Shown here in pieces: positions 16,606-25,359 of a stretch of DNA of 64,000 nt. The stretch spans positions 248,001-312,000 of the forward strand of contig DASZJG010000089.1 of the NCBI GenBank assembly GCA_035948315.1, written 5' to 3'. Source of the DNA: CAJCJE01 sp035948315 (GTDB lineage Bacteria > Actinomycetota > Actinomycetes > Mycobacteriales > Pseudonocardiaceae). Position numbers and translations under genes: made by a program. The notes under the pieces were generated by a model. The model was not told the origin of the DNA. It did no database searches and saw nothing but the letters and a program-made list of their open reading frames with translations. The stretch's first letter is position 1; every line of letters begins with the position of its first letter.

Positions 16606-17712
16606 GTGGCCGTGACCAGCGTCGATCGATGTAGCGACTCGACAAGGGAATGGGTCTGCGAGGCGGTCCGGATCATCGAGGCCGACGCCAACCGCAGCGC
16701 CGATACCCATTTGTTGCCTTTTCCGCTACCTGCTGACTGGGGAATCGACCTTTACCTGAAGGACGAGTCGACGCATCCGACCGGCTCGCTCAAGCACCGG
16801 TTGGCCCGATCGCTGTTCCTGTACGCGATCTGCAACGGCTGGATCACCGAGGGCACGCCCGTCATCGAGGCGTCCTCCGGCTCGACAGCGGTGTCCGAGG
16901 CGTACTTCGCGCGCATGCTCGGCCTCCCGTTCATCGCCGTGATGCCGCGCTCGATCAGTAAGGAGAAGACCGCGCTGATCGAACGACAGGGCGGCCGCTG
17001 CCACTATGTGGACTCGCCGGGCGCGATCTACACCGAGTCGCGCAGGCTCGCCGCCGAGGTCGACGGGCACTTCATGGACCAGTTCACGCACGCGGAGCGC
17101 GCGACCGACTGGCGCGGCAACAACAACATCGCCGAGTCGATCTTCGAACAGATGGCGCTCGAACCGCACCCGGAGCCGGAGTGGGTGGTGGTCGGCGCCG
17201 GCACCGGCGGCACCAGCGCGACCATCGGCCGCTACCTGCGCTACCGGCGGCTGAACACCCGGCTCGCCGTCGTCGACCCGGAGAACTCGGTGTTCTTCGA
17301 CGCCTGGCGCGACACCGACCCGGAGCGCACGCACGTCTGCGGCTCGCGCATCGAGGGCATCGGCAGGCCGCGCGTGGAGCCCTCGTTCGTCGGCCAGGTC
17401 ATCGACCGGATGATCAAGGTGCCGGACGCCGCGTCCATCGCGGTCGTTCGCGCCGTCGAACACGTGCTCGGACGCCGCGTCGGCGGGTCGACCGGCACGA
17501 ACCTGTGGGGCGCGTTCCAGTTGGTCGCGCAGCTGCGCGCGGCCGGCTGCGCGGGCAGCGTGGTCACGCTGCTCTGCGACGGCGGCGAACGCTACGGCCA
17601 CACCTACTACGACGACGAGTGGGTGCACGCCCAGAGTCTCGACCTGGCCCCGTACCGGGCCACCGTGGACCGCTTCCTGGCCACCGGCGAGTGGCTCGCC
17701 CCGCTGGACTAA
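16606..17712 (+). CDS. PLP-dependent cysteine synthase-fold enzyme, Cds1-like (cysteine desulfhydrase)
   Basis: A 368-aa fold-type II PLP enzyme. It has LYLKDESTHPTGSLKHRLA with the likely Schiff-base Lys63, the phosphate loop VVGAGTGGTSATIGRYL and the substrate loop EASSGSTAVSEAYFA. It resembles the M. tuberculosis Cds1 type, which degrades L-cysteine to pyruvate, ammonia and sulfide, more than biosynthetic CysK/CysM. GTG 16606 is chosen because GAGG lies six bases upstream; GTG 16612 is also possible. The stop overlaps the menA stop by 4 bp on the opposite strand. Sulfide release near respiration genes could link to redox balance, which is an inference. Confidence 0.82.
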   Translation: MAVTSVDRCSDSTREWVCEAVRIIEADANRSADTHLLPFPLPADWGIDLYLKDESTHPTGSLKHRLARSLFLYAICNGWITEGTPVIEASSGSTAVSEAYFARMLGLPFIAVMPRSISKEKTALIERQGGRCHYVDSPGAIYTESRRLAAEVDGHFMDQFTHAERATDWRGNNNIAESIFEQMALEPHPEPEWVVVGAGTGGTSATIGRYLRYRRLNTRLAVVDPENSVFFDAWRDTDPERTHVCGSRIEGIGRPRVEPSFVGQVIDRMIKVPDAASIAVVRAVEHVLGRRVGGSTGTNLWGAFQLVAQLRAAGCAGSVVTLLCDGGERYGHTYYDDEWVHAQSLDLAPYRATVDRFLATGEWLAPLD

Positions 17713-18584
17713 CTCCCGAAGGCGAGTGCGAGCGCGGTCACCGCGGACCACATCAGCATGGCCAGACCGGTGTCCTTGAGCACCGGGATCAGCGCCATCC
17801 CCTTGCCGCCACCGGTGATCACCCGGACCGGCGTGACCAGCAGCGCGCCGGCAGCCACGCCGATCAACGTCCACGGGTGGGACAGCCCGAGCAGGATGCT
17901 GACCAGCAGCGGCACCGCGACCAGGCCGAGGTAGAGCCGCCGGGTGCCGGCGTCGCCGAGCACGACGGCCAGCGTGCGCTTGCCGGTCTGCTCGTCGGTC
18001 GGGATGTCCCGCAGGTTGTTCGCGACCAGCACCGCGGCCGAGAACGAGCCGACCCCGACGGCGCCGCCCAGCCCGATCAGCGTGAACGAGCCGTACTGCA
18101 CGTACAGCGTGCCGAGCACCGCGACTAGGCCGAAGAACAGGAAGACGGCCACCTCACCGAACCCGAGGTAGCCGTAGGGGTGCTTGCCGCCGGTGTAGAA
18201 CCAGGCGCCCAGCACGCAGCCGAGTCCGACCAGCAACAGCCACCAGTGCCCGGAGGTCACCACCAGCACGGCGCCGGCCACCCCGGCCAGCCCGAAGCAG
18301 GCGAAGGCCACCGCACGCACCAGTGCCGCCGGCACCGTCCCCGACCCGACCAGCCGCAACGGTCCGACCCGATGCTCGTCGGTGCCGCGAATGCCGTCGG
18401 AGTAGTCGTTGGCGAAGTTGACGCCGATGATCAGCGCCAACGACACGGTCAGCGCGAGCAGCGTCTGCCACCACACGAAATGGTCGATCGCCGCCGCGGC
18501 GCCCGCCCCGACCAGCACCGGAGCGATCGCGTTCGGCAGCGTGCGGGGTCGCGCGCCCTCCATCCACTGCGCCACTGTTGCCAT
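17709..18584 (-). CDS. menA: 1,4-dihydroxy-2-naphthoate polyprenyltransferase
   Basis: A 291-aa UbiA-superfamily integral membrane enzyme that attaches the polyprenyl tail to 1,4-dihydroxy-2-naphthoate, giving demethylmenaquinone. The first Asp-rich motif is NFANDYSDGIRGTDE (56-70) and the second is LRDIPTDEQTGKRTLAVVLG; together they bind Mg and the prenyl diphosphate. About eight to nine helices are visible. It begins MATVAQWMEGARPRTLP, typical of actinobacterial MenA. It follows menE on the minus strand, 30 bp downstream. The tail donor would come from the synthase at 44934. Confidence 0.96.
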   Translation of the reverse strand: MATVAQWMEGARPRTLPNAIAPVLVGAGAAAAIDHFVWWQTLLALTVSLALIIGVNFANDYSDGIRGTDEHRVGPLRLVGSGTVPAALVRAVAFACFGLAGVAGAVLVVTSGHWWLLLVGLGCVLGAWFYTGGKHPYGYLGFGEVAVFLFFGLVAVLGTLYVQYGSFTLIGLGGAVGVGSFSAAVLVANNLRDIPTDEQTGKRTLAVVLGDAGTRRLYLGLVAVPLLVSILLGLSHPWTLIGVAAGALLVTPVRVITGGGKGMALIPVLKDTGLAMLMWSAVTALALAFGS

Positions 18585-18614
18585 GGCCCCATCTTGCCCG
18601 GGGCGGCCCTCCGG

Positions 18615-19784
18615 TCAGCTCAGGAGGTCGCGCAGGGCCGTTTTGTCGATCTTGCCGGGCCCGCGCAACGGCAACTTCTCCAGGTAGCGGACCCGCTTGG
18701 GCACGGCCGCCCGGCCGACCGCGGCACGCACGGCGGCGCACAGTTCCTGCTGGTCGGGCGCGTTGGCCGGATCGGCCGGCACGATCGCGGCGACGACCGC
18801 CTGGCCCCAGTGCTCGTCGGGCAGGCCGAACACGCACGCCTCGCCGACCCCGGCCTGCGCGAGCAGCGCCCGTTCCACCAGCGCGGGTGCGACCTTGACG
18901 CCGCCGGTATTGATCAGGTCGTCGGTGCGGCCGAGCACTTCGAGCCTCCCCTGCTCGTCGAACCGGCCGCTGTCGCCGGTCCGGAACCAGCCGTCGCCGA
19001 ACGCGGCCTCGGTCGCCGCCGGCCTGCCGCGATACCCGGTGGCCAGCACCGGACCGGACAACTCGATCCGGCCCGCGCCCGCCTCGACGTCGGCCAGCCG
19101 CAGCTCGACGCCGTCCAGCGGCTTCCCGTCGTACACGCAGCCGCTCGCGGTCTCGGTCATGCCGTACGCGGGCACGACGCGCACGCCCGCGTCGGCCGCT
19201 GCCGCACGCAGTTGGTCGGAGGTCGCCGCGGCGCCGAGGATCACCGCGTCGAACCGGGCCAGCGCGGCCAGCCCCGCGCCGCCCTCGGTGAGCAGCGTCC
19301 GCAGCTGGGTCGGCACCATCGCGGTGTAGCGGCGAACCCCGGAATCGGACAGCACCGCCTCGGCGGCTTGGGCGAAGCCGGCCGAGCGGAACGGGACGGA
19401 GAGGTCGACGATGCCGGGTTCGGTCCCGGCCAGCAGCGAGCGGACCAACACCTGCACCCCGCCGATGTACTGGGCCGGCGTGGCCAGCAGCCAGCGCCCC
19501 GGCCCACCGAGCCGCCGGTGCGTCGCCTCGGCCGACGCGCGCAGCGCCGACCGGGAGATCTCCACTCCCTTGGCCGCACCGGTCGAGCCGGAGGTGCTGA
19601 TCACCAGCGCGGCGTCCGGCCCGAACGGTTCCTCCGGCACGGCGCCCGCGCGCAGCTCGGCCAGGTTCGGCGCGGTCGCGTCCAACGGCAGCACGACCTC
19701 GCCCGCGCCGACCAGCACGTCGGCAAGGGCCGCGCTCAGCTCGGCGACCGTCCCCGGCCGACCGTCCAACAGCACCTCACGCAC
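18615..19784 (-). CDS. menE: o-Succinylbenzoate-CoA ligase
   Basis: A 389-aa ANL-superfamily adenylating enzyme that activates o-succinylbenzoate as its CoA ester before ring closure by MenB. The AMP-binding loop is VISTSGSTGAAKGVEISRSA, followed by YGMTETASGCVYDG, the adenylate-binding DGWFRTGDSGRF, and the C-terminal hinge and catalytic lysine region LPLRGPGKIDKTALR. It is short for the family, like other actinobacterial MenE proteins. It starts at GTG 19784, 10 bp after the menB stop, so menB-menE-menA form one minus-strand operon. Confidence 0.95.
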   Translation of the reverse strand: MREVLLDGRPGTVAELSAALADVLVGAGEVVLPLDATAPNLAELRAGAVPEEPFGPDAALVISTSGSTGAAKGVEISRSALRASAEATHRRLGGPGRWLLATPAQYIGGVQVLVRSLLAGTEPGIVDLSVPFRSAGFAQAAEAVLSDSGVRRYTAMVPTQLRTLLTEGGAGLAALARFDAVILGAAATSDQLRAAAADAGVRVVPAYGMTETASGCVYDGKPLDGVELRLADVEAGAGRIELSGPVLATGYRGRPAATEAAFGDGWFRTGDSGRFDEQGRLEVLGRTDDLINTGGVKVAPALVERALLAQAGVGEACVFGLPDEHWGQAVVAAIVPADPANAPDQQELCAAVRAAVGRAAVPKRVRYLEKLPLRGPGKIDKTALRDLLS

Positions 19785-19794
19785 GCCGACAACG

Positions 19795-20706
19795 TTAGAA
19801 GTAATAAGGGAACCGGTTCCAGTCCGGGTCGCGCTTCTCCAGGAACGCGTCCCGGCCCTCGACCGCCTCGTCGGTCATGTAGGCCAACCGCGTCGCCTCG
19901 CCCGCGAACACCTGCTGGCCGACCAGGCCGTCGTCGATGAGGTTGAACGCGTACTTGAGCATTCGCTGCGCGGTCGGCGACTTTCCGTTGATCTCCTTGG
20001 CCCACTGCAACGCGGTCGCCTCGAGTTCGGCGTGCGGCACGACCTCGTTGACCGCGCCCATGTCGAACATCTGCCGCGCGGTGTAGGTCCGGCCGAGGAA
20101 GAAGATCTCCCTGGCGAACTTCTGCCCGACCTGCCGCGCCAGGTACGCCGAGCCGAAGCCGCCGTCGAACGAGCCGACGTCCGCGTCGGTCTGCTTGAAC
20201 CGGGCGTGTTCCGCGCTGGCCAGCGTGAGGTCGCAGGTGACGTGCAGGCTGTGCCCACCGCCCGCGGCCCAGCCGGGCACGACGGCGATGACGACCTTGG
20301 GCATGAACCGGATCAGCCGCTGGCACTCCAGGATGTGCAGCCGGCCCGCGCGCGCCGGATCGACCGTCTCCGCGGAGTCGCCGCTGGCGTACTGGTAGCC
20401 GGAGCGGCCGCGGATCCGCTGGTCGCCGCCGGAACAGAAGGCCCAGCCACCGTCCTTTGCCGACGGTCCGTTGCCGGTGAGCAGCACGCAACCGACGTCC
20501 GGGCTCATCCGGGCGTGGTCCAGCGCGGTGTACAGCTCGTCGACCGTGTGCGGCCGGAACGCGTTACGCACCTCGGGGCGGTTGAACGCGATGCGGACCG
20601 TGCCCTGATCGACGGCGCGGTGATAGGTGATGTCGGTGAAATCGAACCGGGGCACCTCGCGCCAGGCGCTGGGGTCGAACAACTCGGACACCGGAGACTC
20701 ATGCAC
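19795..20706 (-). CDS. menB: 1,4-dihydroxy-2-naphthoyl-CoA synthase
   Basis: A 303-aa crotonase-superfamily enzyme that cyclises o-succinylbenzoyl-CoA to 1,4-dihydroxy-2-naphthoyl-CoA. Family features are IAFNRPEVRNAFRPHTVDEL, FCSGGDQRIRG, the oxyanion-hole GWAAGGGHSLHVTCDLTLAS and the catalytic-region TDADVGSFDGGFGSAYLAR. GTG 20706 (VHESPVSELFDP) gives the usual N-terminus; the open frame runs further into the divergent menD gene without homology. It heads the menB-menE-menA operon and is divergent from menD with only 38 bp between starts. Confidence 0.95.
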   Translation of the reverse strand: MHESPVSELFDPSAWREVPRFDFTDITYHRAVDQGTVRIAFNRPEVRNAFRPHTVDELYTALDHARMSPDVGCVLLTGNGPSAKDGGWAFCSGGDQRIRGRSGYQYASGDSAETVDPARAGRLHILECQRLIRFMPKVVIAVVPGWAAGGGHSLHVTCDLTLASAEHARFKQTDADVGSFDGGFGSAYLARQVGQKFAREIFFLGRTYTARQMFDMGAVNEVVPHAELEATALQWAKEINGKSPTAQRMLKYAFNLIDDGLVGQQVFAGEATRLAYMTDEAVEGRDAFLEKRDPDWNRFPYYF

Positions 20707-20744
20707 ACCTGGGAGAATAGGGGGATGCGGAAGCAGGATCACGG
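20707..20744. promoter_or_regulatory. Compact divergent menB/menD control region
   Basis: Only 38 bp separate the menB and menD start codons, so their promoters must overlap each other or reach into coding sequence. A seven-codon frame, ATG 20725 to TGA 20748, ends overlapping the menD GTG (GTGA). It could couple menD translation to a leader; it has no clear ribosome binding site. Confidence 0.4.
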
Positions 20745-22412
20745 GTGAACCCGTCCACGGCCCAGGCCACGGTGCTGGTGGACGAGTTGGTGCGCTGCGG
20801 CGTGCGTCAGTTCGTGGTCTGCCCGGGTTCGCGCAACGCGCCGCTGTCCATGGCCCTGGCGCGGGCCGCCGACGCCGGCCGGTTGACCCTGCACGTGCGG
20901 ATCGACGAGCGGTCGGCCGGCTTCTTCGCGCTCGGCCTTGCCAAGGCCGGCCGGTCCGTGGCAGTGGTGGTGACGTCGGGAACGGCGGTCGCGAACCTGC
21001 ATCCGGCGGTGCTTGAGGCACATCACACCCGCAAGCCTGTGCTGTTGCTCACCGCGGACCGTCCGGTCGAGCTGCTGCCGACCGGCGCCAACCAGGTGAT
21101 CGACGCGCGCGCCGTGTTCGGCGGCGCGGCAACCCTCGTCGACTTCCCGATCGCCGAGACCCGCACCGGCCAGAACGCGATGTGGCGTGCGCTGGTCTGC
21201 CGCGCGGTCGCGGCCACGGCGACCGGACCCGTGCAGGTGAACGTGCCACTGCGCGACCCGCTGGTGCCCGACGGCGACAACGAGTGGCTCGAACCACTGA
21301 CCGGCCGCCCCGACGACCGCCCCTGGACCACCCTCCCCACCGCGCCCGAACCGGCCGGCGAACCCCTACCTGACCTCGGCCCGCGCCCGTTGCTGGTGCT
21401 CGGCGACGGCAATCCCGCCCTGCTCACCGACGCCGCACGCACCGCGGCCCAAGGCGGCTGGCCGGTGCTGGCCGAGCCGACCGCGACCACATCGGCCCTG
21501 GCGGCCGGCGCCGAACTGATCACGCACGGGACGCTCGTGGTCAACGCGGACACGCTCGCGCTGCAACCGACCGGCCTGGTGGTCGCCGGCCGGCCGACGC
21601 TGACCCGCTGGGTCGGCAGGCTGATGCGTACCGTCGGCGTGGTGCACGTGGTCGACGACAATCCACAGTGGACCGATGCCGGGCACGCCGCGACCAGCGT
21701 GAGCCGCTGGCTGCGACCGGCGGATCTCGTTGCGCGGCAGGCGGATCCGGCCTGGCTCGCGGCCTGGCGGGACGCGGACGACGCGGCGAACCGTGCCGTC
21801 ACCAAGTTCCTCGGCGAAGCGCCGTGGCCGACCGGACTGCGCGCTGCCCGCGAGATCGTGGCCGCGTTGCCGCCCGATGCCGTGCTGTTCCTCGGATCGT
21901 CCAATCCGGTCCGACTCGTCGACCTGGTCGCCGCGCCGCGCGCGGATCTGCTCGTGTACGCCAATCGTGGCGTCGCCGGCATCGACGGCAGCGTGTCGAC
22001 CGCCAACGGACTCACGCTCGGCCTCGGCGCGCGCGGCTACGCGTTGCTCGGCGACCTGACCTTCCTGCACGACGCCAACGGCCTGCTCCTCGGCCCGGAC
22101 GAACAACGCCCCGACCTGACCGTGATCGTGCTCAACGACGTCGGCGGCGGCATCTTCAGCCTGCTCGAACAGGGCGCCCCCGAGCACGAAGCGAGTTTCG
22201 AACGCGTTTTCGGCACACCGCATCAGGTCGACATCGCGCAGCTGTGCGCGGCGCACGGCGTGCCGCACCGCCGCGCGGAGTCGATCGACGACCTCGTCGC
22301 GGCCATCAGTGCGCAGGGCGGATTGCGGGTGATCGAGGTGCCGGTGCCCAGGGACGGTATCCGCGAGTTTCACGCCGCGCTCGCCGCCGCCGTCCGCGAC
22401 GCTATTCGGTGA
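20745..22412 (+). CDS. menD: 2-succinyl-5-enolpyruvyl-6-hydroxy-3-cyclohexene-1-carboxylate synthase
   Basis: A 555-aa thiamine-diphosphate enzyme joining isochorismate and 2-oxoglutarate, the first committed menaquinone step. It shows the N-terminal ThDP half DELVRCGVRQFVVCPGSRNA, substrate-site Arg and Ser (RIDERSAGFFALGLAKA), LTADRPVELLPTGANQ, and the C-terminal cofactor stretch ALLGDLTFLHDANGLLLGP with GGGIFSLL. GTG 20745 gives the standard start MNPSTAQATVLVDELV. It converges with and overlaps menF by 11 bp. Substrates come from menF and the TCA cycle. Confidence 0.96.
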   Translation: MNPSTAQATVLVDELVRCGVRQFVVCPGSRNAPLSMALARAADAGRLTLHVRIDERSAGFFALGLAKAGRSVAVVVTSGTAVANLHPAVLEAHHTRKPVLLLTADRPVELLPTGANQVIDARAVFGGAATLVDFPIAETRTGQNAMWRALVCRAVAATATGPVQVNVPLRDPLVPDGDNEWLEPLTGRPDDRPWTTLPTAPEPAGEPLPDLGPRPLLVLGDGNPALLTDAARTAAQGGWPVLAEPTATTSALAAGAELITHGTLVVNADTLALQPTGLVVAGRPTLTRWVGRLMRTVGVVHVVDDNPQWTDAGHAATSVSRWLRPADLVARQADPAWLAAWRDADDAANRAVTKFLGEAPWPTGLRAAREIVAALPPDAVLFLGSSNPVRLVDLVAAPRADLLVYANRGVAGIDGSVSTANGLTLGLGARGYALLGDLTFLHDANGLLLGPDEQRPDLTVIVLNDVGGGIFSLLEQGAPEHEASFERVFGTPHQVDIAQLCAAHGVPHRRAESIDDLVAAISAQGGLRVIEVPVPRDGIREFHAALAAAVRDAIR

Positions 22413-23694
22413 GCTGCTCCAGGGCGTCGCGCATCGGAATCATCTTCGCGTTGGCCTCCAGGACCTCGCTGTCCGGATCGGAATCCGGCATGATCCCGCC
22501 GCCCGCGAACAGCCGCGCCGTGTTGCCGCTGACCTGCGCGCAGCGCAGCGCGATGCCGAACTCGCCGTCGCCGGACGCGTCGATCCAGCCGACCGGGCCG
22601 GCATAGCGCCCGCGGTCCATCCTCTCCAGTTCAGTGATCAGCGCGACCGCGGCCTCCCTCGGCGTGCCGCCGACAGCTGCGGTCGGGTGCACCGCGCCGG
22701 TCAGCTCCAGCAGCGACGGGTTGCCGTCGAGCTTGCCGTGGATGTCGGTGGCCAGGTGCAGCACGTTGCGCAGCCGCAGAATGGTCGCCTCGGCCGGCAC
22801 GTCCAGGTCGGCGCAGAACGGCTTGATCCGATCCGCCACCGACTCGACCGCGTAGCGGTGCTCCTCCTGGTTCTTCGCCGACTCCAGCAGACTCGCGGCC
22901 AGCTCGTCCGCGTCGATCCCGTCGCGCGGCCAGACCGTCCCGGCCAGCACCCGCGCGAACACCTCGCTGTCCCGCCGCGCCAACAGCAGCTCGGGCGTCG
23001 CGCCGACCAGGCCGTCGACCGAGAAGATCCAGCAGTTCGGGTTACGCCCGGCCAGCGCGAGCAGCAGCCCGCGCGCGTCGATCGGGCCCTCCTCCGGCGG
23101 CGTGCTGGCGACCAGGTCGTGCGCGAGCACCACCTTGCGCAACTCGCCCGCACGCAGCCTGCGCACGGCCTCGGCGACCGCGTTGCGATAGCCGGTCACC
23201 GACAGCTCGCCCTCGGCGTAGCGCACCGCAGAAGGGGTACGGATCGGCTGCATGGCCACCGGCGTCCGGGCGCCCCGCGCGCCGTCCACGGAGATTTCCG
23301 TGACCCATGTCACGCCGTCCCGGCGGCCGACCACCACCTCGGGCACGACCAGCGCGGAGTATCCGGGCTGGTCGGCAAAGGCCATGCTGACGAAGGCGAC
23401 CGGACCGGTGCCCGCCAGCTCGACCTCGTCGTCCACCTCGGCATTCGCCGCGAAGTCCTGCCACCAGCCCGCCGCCTGCGCGAACCGGCCGGACCCGGAC
23501 GGCTCGAACCGGGCCGCCTCACCCCAGCCGACCAGGCCGTCGCCATGCCGGATCCAGGCCAGCGCGTCATCGCCGCGCGGCAGCAGTTCCAGCAGGTCAG
23601 CGGTTGATTCGACGACGCGGGTACGCGCATGGAGCCGGGGCGTGTCGTGCTGGCCCCGAGCCGCTGTGGGATGTTGCGAGGAAGCGGTCGTCAC
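22402..23694 (-). CDS. menF: Isochorismate synthase
   Basis: A 430-aa chorismate-binding enzyme converting chorismate to isochorismate for MenD. The conserved C-terminal half includes RRLRAGELRKVVLAHDLVAS, ELLLARRDSEVFARVLAGT, KNQEEHRYAVESV, VHPTAAVGGTPREAA and GRYAGPVGWIDASGDGEFGI, with FAGGGIMPDSDPDSE near the end. These fit the MenF/EntC/DhbC group. Given menD next to it, menaquinone synthesis is the likely role; a siderophore EntC function cannot be excluded from sequence alone, but no other siderophore synthesis genes are present. It is transcribed towards menD. Confidence 0.9.
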   Translation of the reverse strand: MTTASSQHPTAARGQHDTPRLHARTRVVESTADLLELLPRGDDALAWIRHGDGLVGWGEAARFEPSGSGRFAQAAGWWQDFAANAEVDDEVELAGTGPVAFVSMAFADQPGYSALVVPEVVVGRRDGVTWVTEISVDGARGARTPVAMQPIRTPSAVRYAEGELSVTGYRNAVAEAVRRLRAGELRKVVLAHDLVASTPPEEGPIDARGLLLALAGRNPNCWIFSVDGLVGATPELLLARRDSEVFARVLAGTVWPRDGIDADELAASLLESAKNQEEHRYAVESVADRIKPFCADLDVPAEATILRLRNVLHLATDIHGKLDGNPSLLELTGAVHPTAAVGGTPREAAVALITELERMDRGRYAGPVGWIDASGDGEFGIALRCAQVSGNTARLFAGGGIMPDSDPDSEVLEANAKMIPMRDALEQLTE

Positions 23695-23797
23695 CCTTCG
23701 AGCCTACGAACCCACCGAACGGCGCGCGCTGAGAGATCGGCCGCTTTGTGAGTTCCGGGACAGCGACGAGAGCGGTCGGCCTAGACTTCGGGTCGAC

Positions 23798-24301
23798 ATG
23801 GTGAGTGACGTGGCACTGGCTGAATCGGACGGACGCGGTGAACCGACCGCGCCGGAAGCCGACTTCGTCGCACCCCCCGAGCCGCCGAGCACCGGCAACC
23901 GGCGCCGGGTGATCTCGGTGGTGCTGCTCGCTCTCGGCGTCGCCATCAGCGCGCTGAGCCTGCTGGTCCTGTTCTCCTGCTGGCACGACGACCGCGACAT
24001 CACCAACCACCTCGGCCGCGCCGACGCCGACGTCCTCTCGGTCGTCTTCAACCGGACCGCGGTGCGGTTCGTCACCCCCGACGGCACCGTCTACGTCCCG
24101 CCCAGCGGCGTCCTCTACCCGGAGGGCCTGGCCGCGGGCGAGCGGGTGAAGGTCGAGTACGACACGCTGGAACCGAACATGGTTCGCGTCGCCGGCCGCG
24201 ACTTCACTCTCGCCTTCCTGCCCGTCGGCAGCACCATCGCCGGCACCTGGGTCGTCGTCACTCCGCTCCTCTGGTGGCTCCGCCGCCCGAAACGGACCTG
24301 A
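23798..24301 (+). CDS. DUF3592-like small membrane protein
   Basis: A 167-aa protein from ATG 23798. A Pro/Glu-rich leader precedes helix one (RVISVVLLALGVAISALSLLVLF). A beta-rich domain follows (ADADVLSVVFNRTAVRFVTP, AGERVKVEYDTLEPNMVRVA), then a second helix (GSTIAGTWVVVTPLLWWL) and a basic end. The layout matches DUF3592 and resembles part of the protein at 4048. It is divergent from menF across 103 bp. No function is known for this domain. Confidence 0.7.
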   Translation: MVSDVALAESDGRGEPTAPEADFVAPPEPPSTGNRRRVISVVLLALGVAISALSLLVLFSCWHDDRDITNHLGRADADVLSVVFNRTAVRFVTPDGTVYVPPSGVLYPEGLAAGERVKVEYDTLEPNMVRVAGRDFTLAFLPVGSTIAGTWVVVTPLLWWLRRPKRT

Positions 24302-24581
24302 CCGCCGCGTCGCCCAGAAGGTGGAAATCGCTCAGCGATCTTGTCGGCCGCATATGGCCGGCCGATGCTCCGCTGTCTGTCGCTGAAATCGTCGACGGCC
24401 TCGCTGTCGAGCGTCGCGCGCGAAGTCTCGCGCGTTTCCGTGAAGGCCGCCGACGGCAGTGGCTTGCGCCATTCGAAAGCCCGATCATGACCCCATGCCG
24501 GACAGTCGCGTAGCCTCCTCCGTACAAACACCGTACACTCGGCAGTGCGACAGAACGGGGACCACGGAAAGAGGCCACCAC
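24302..24581. other. Lower-GC intergenic stretch before the toxin-antitoxin genes
   Basis: About 280 bp. A plus-strand frame through 24310-24513 reads as a plausible basic helical segment (VAEIVDGLAVERRARSLARF) with weaker third-position GC than its neighbours, but no start signal or family is recognised. It may be a decayed piece of the acquired block. The right end carries the CGTACA repeats described separately. Confidence 0.3.
24521..24537 (+). promoter_or_regulatory. CGTACA direct repeats upstream of the TacA-like antitoxin
   Basis: Two identical hexamers CGTACA (24521-24526 and 24532-24537) are spaced 11 bp start to start, one helical turn, 45 bp before the antitoxin start. Toxin-antitoxin operons of this class are autoregulated by the RHH antitoxin binding short repeats, so this is a candidate operator. 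Confidence 0.45.
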
Positions 24582-24851
24582 ATGACCCCGCGAGAGGCTC
24601 GGCTGGATTTTCGGCTCCAACCGGAGGAAAAGGCTCGGATTGAGCAGGCGGCCAAGGTCACCCACGAATCGCTCAGCTCGTTCGTGGTCCACGCGGCAAC
24701 CGCAGAGGCCGATCGCGTCCTCGCGCGGGCCGACGTCACGCTGATGCCGGCGGAGGATTTCGATGCGCTGCTGGCGTCCCTTGACGTCGCCGAGGATGTG
24801 CCGGCCCTTGCTCGACTTGGCGAGAGTGAACGGCGGTTCAGGCGGAAGTGA
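24582..24851 (+). CDS. DUF1778 (TacA-like) ribbon-helix-helix antitoxin
   Basis: An 89-aa protein. The N-terminus ARLDFRLQPEEKARIEQAAKV followed by LSSFVVHAATAEADRVL is the RHH DNA-binding domain of DUF1778. The C-terminal part, LMPAEDFDALLASLDV with a basic end, is the segment that wraps and neutralises the toxin in TacA. ATG 24582 has AAAGAGG upstream. Its TGA overlaps the toxin GTG (GTGA). With the GNAT gene it forms a complete TacAT-type module. Third-position GC is lower than in flanking men genes, suggesting acquisition. Confidence 0.9.
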   Translation: MTPREARLDFRLQPEEKARIEQAAKVTHESLSSFVVHAATAEADRVLARADVTLMPAEDFDALLASLDVAEDVPALARLGESERRFRRK

Positions 24852-25345
24852 TCGACTTCGTATCTGTCGCGCTCGACGAGAGTCACGTGCTCGACGGGTT
24901 CGACTGCGGTGTGCCCTCACTGAACAGTTGGCTGGTCAATGAGGCACGCCGCGCCAAGGCATCGGGCACTGCGAACACGTATGTCGCGACGAGGACAGGA
25001 GACGATCGCGTAGTCGCGTACTACGCGATCACTCCACATCGCCTGGCCAGGGACGAGGTCACCGGCGGAATGGCCGGAGGAGTGAGTCAGATCCCGGGCT
25101 ACCTGCTGGGGCGCCTCGCGCTTGACCAGTCGCTGCACGGTCAGGGACTCGGTGGCCAGCTACTTCGGGACGCCTTGGAACGGATTGTCGAAGCAGCCAA
25201 CGTCGCATCGGGTCGATTGATCGTCGTCGACGCGATCGACGGTCCCGCTGTCGCCTTCTACCAGAAGTACGGGTTTCAGCCGACGAAGATCGATCCGCAC
25301 CGGCTCGTGATGAAGGTCGCGACGGCTCGTAAGAACCTGACTTGA
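24848..25345 (+). CDS. GNAT-family toxin (TacT-like)
   Basis: A 165-aa GCN5-related acetyltransferase. It shows FDCGVPSLNSWLVNEA at the front, the acetyl-CoA loop RLALDQSLHGQGLGGQLLRD and the C-terminal VDAIDGPAVAFYQKYGFQPT, all typical of TacT/AtaT-class toxins that acetylate the amino group of aminoacyl-tRNA and stop translation. GTG 24848 overlaps the antitoxin stop. The catalytic Tyr is most likely in AFYQKYGF. Pairing with a DUF1778 gene makes the toxin call stronger than the fold alone. Confidence 0.9.
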   Translation: MIDFVSVALDESHVLDGFDCGVPSLNSWLVNEARRAKASGTANTYVATRTGDDRVVAYYAITPHRLARDEVTGGMAGGVSQIPGYLLGRLALDQSLHGQGLGGQLLRDALERIVEAANVASGRLIVVDAIDGPAVAFYQKYGFQPTKIDPHRLVMKVATARKNLT

Positions 25346-25359
25346 TGGGAGTGCTGATC

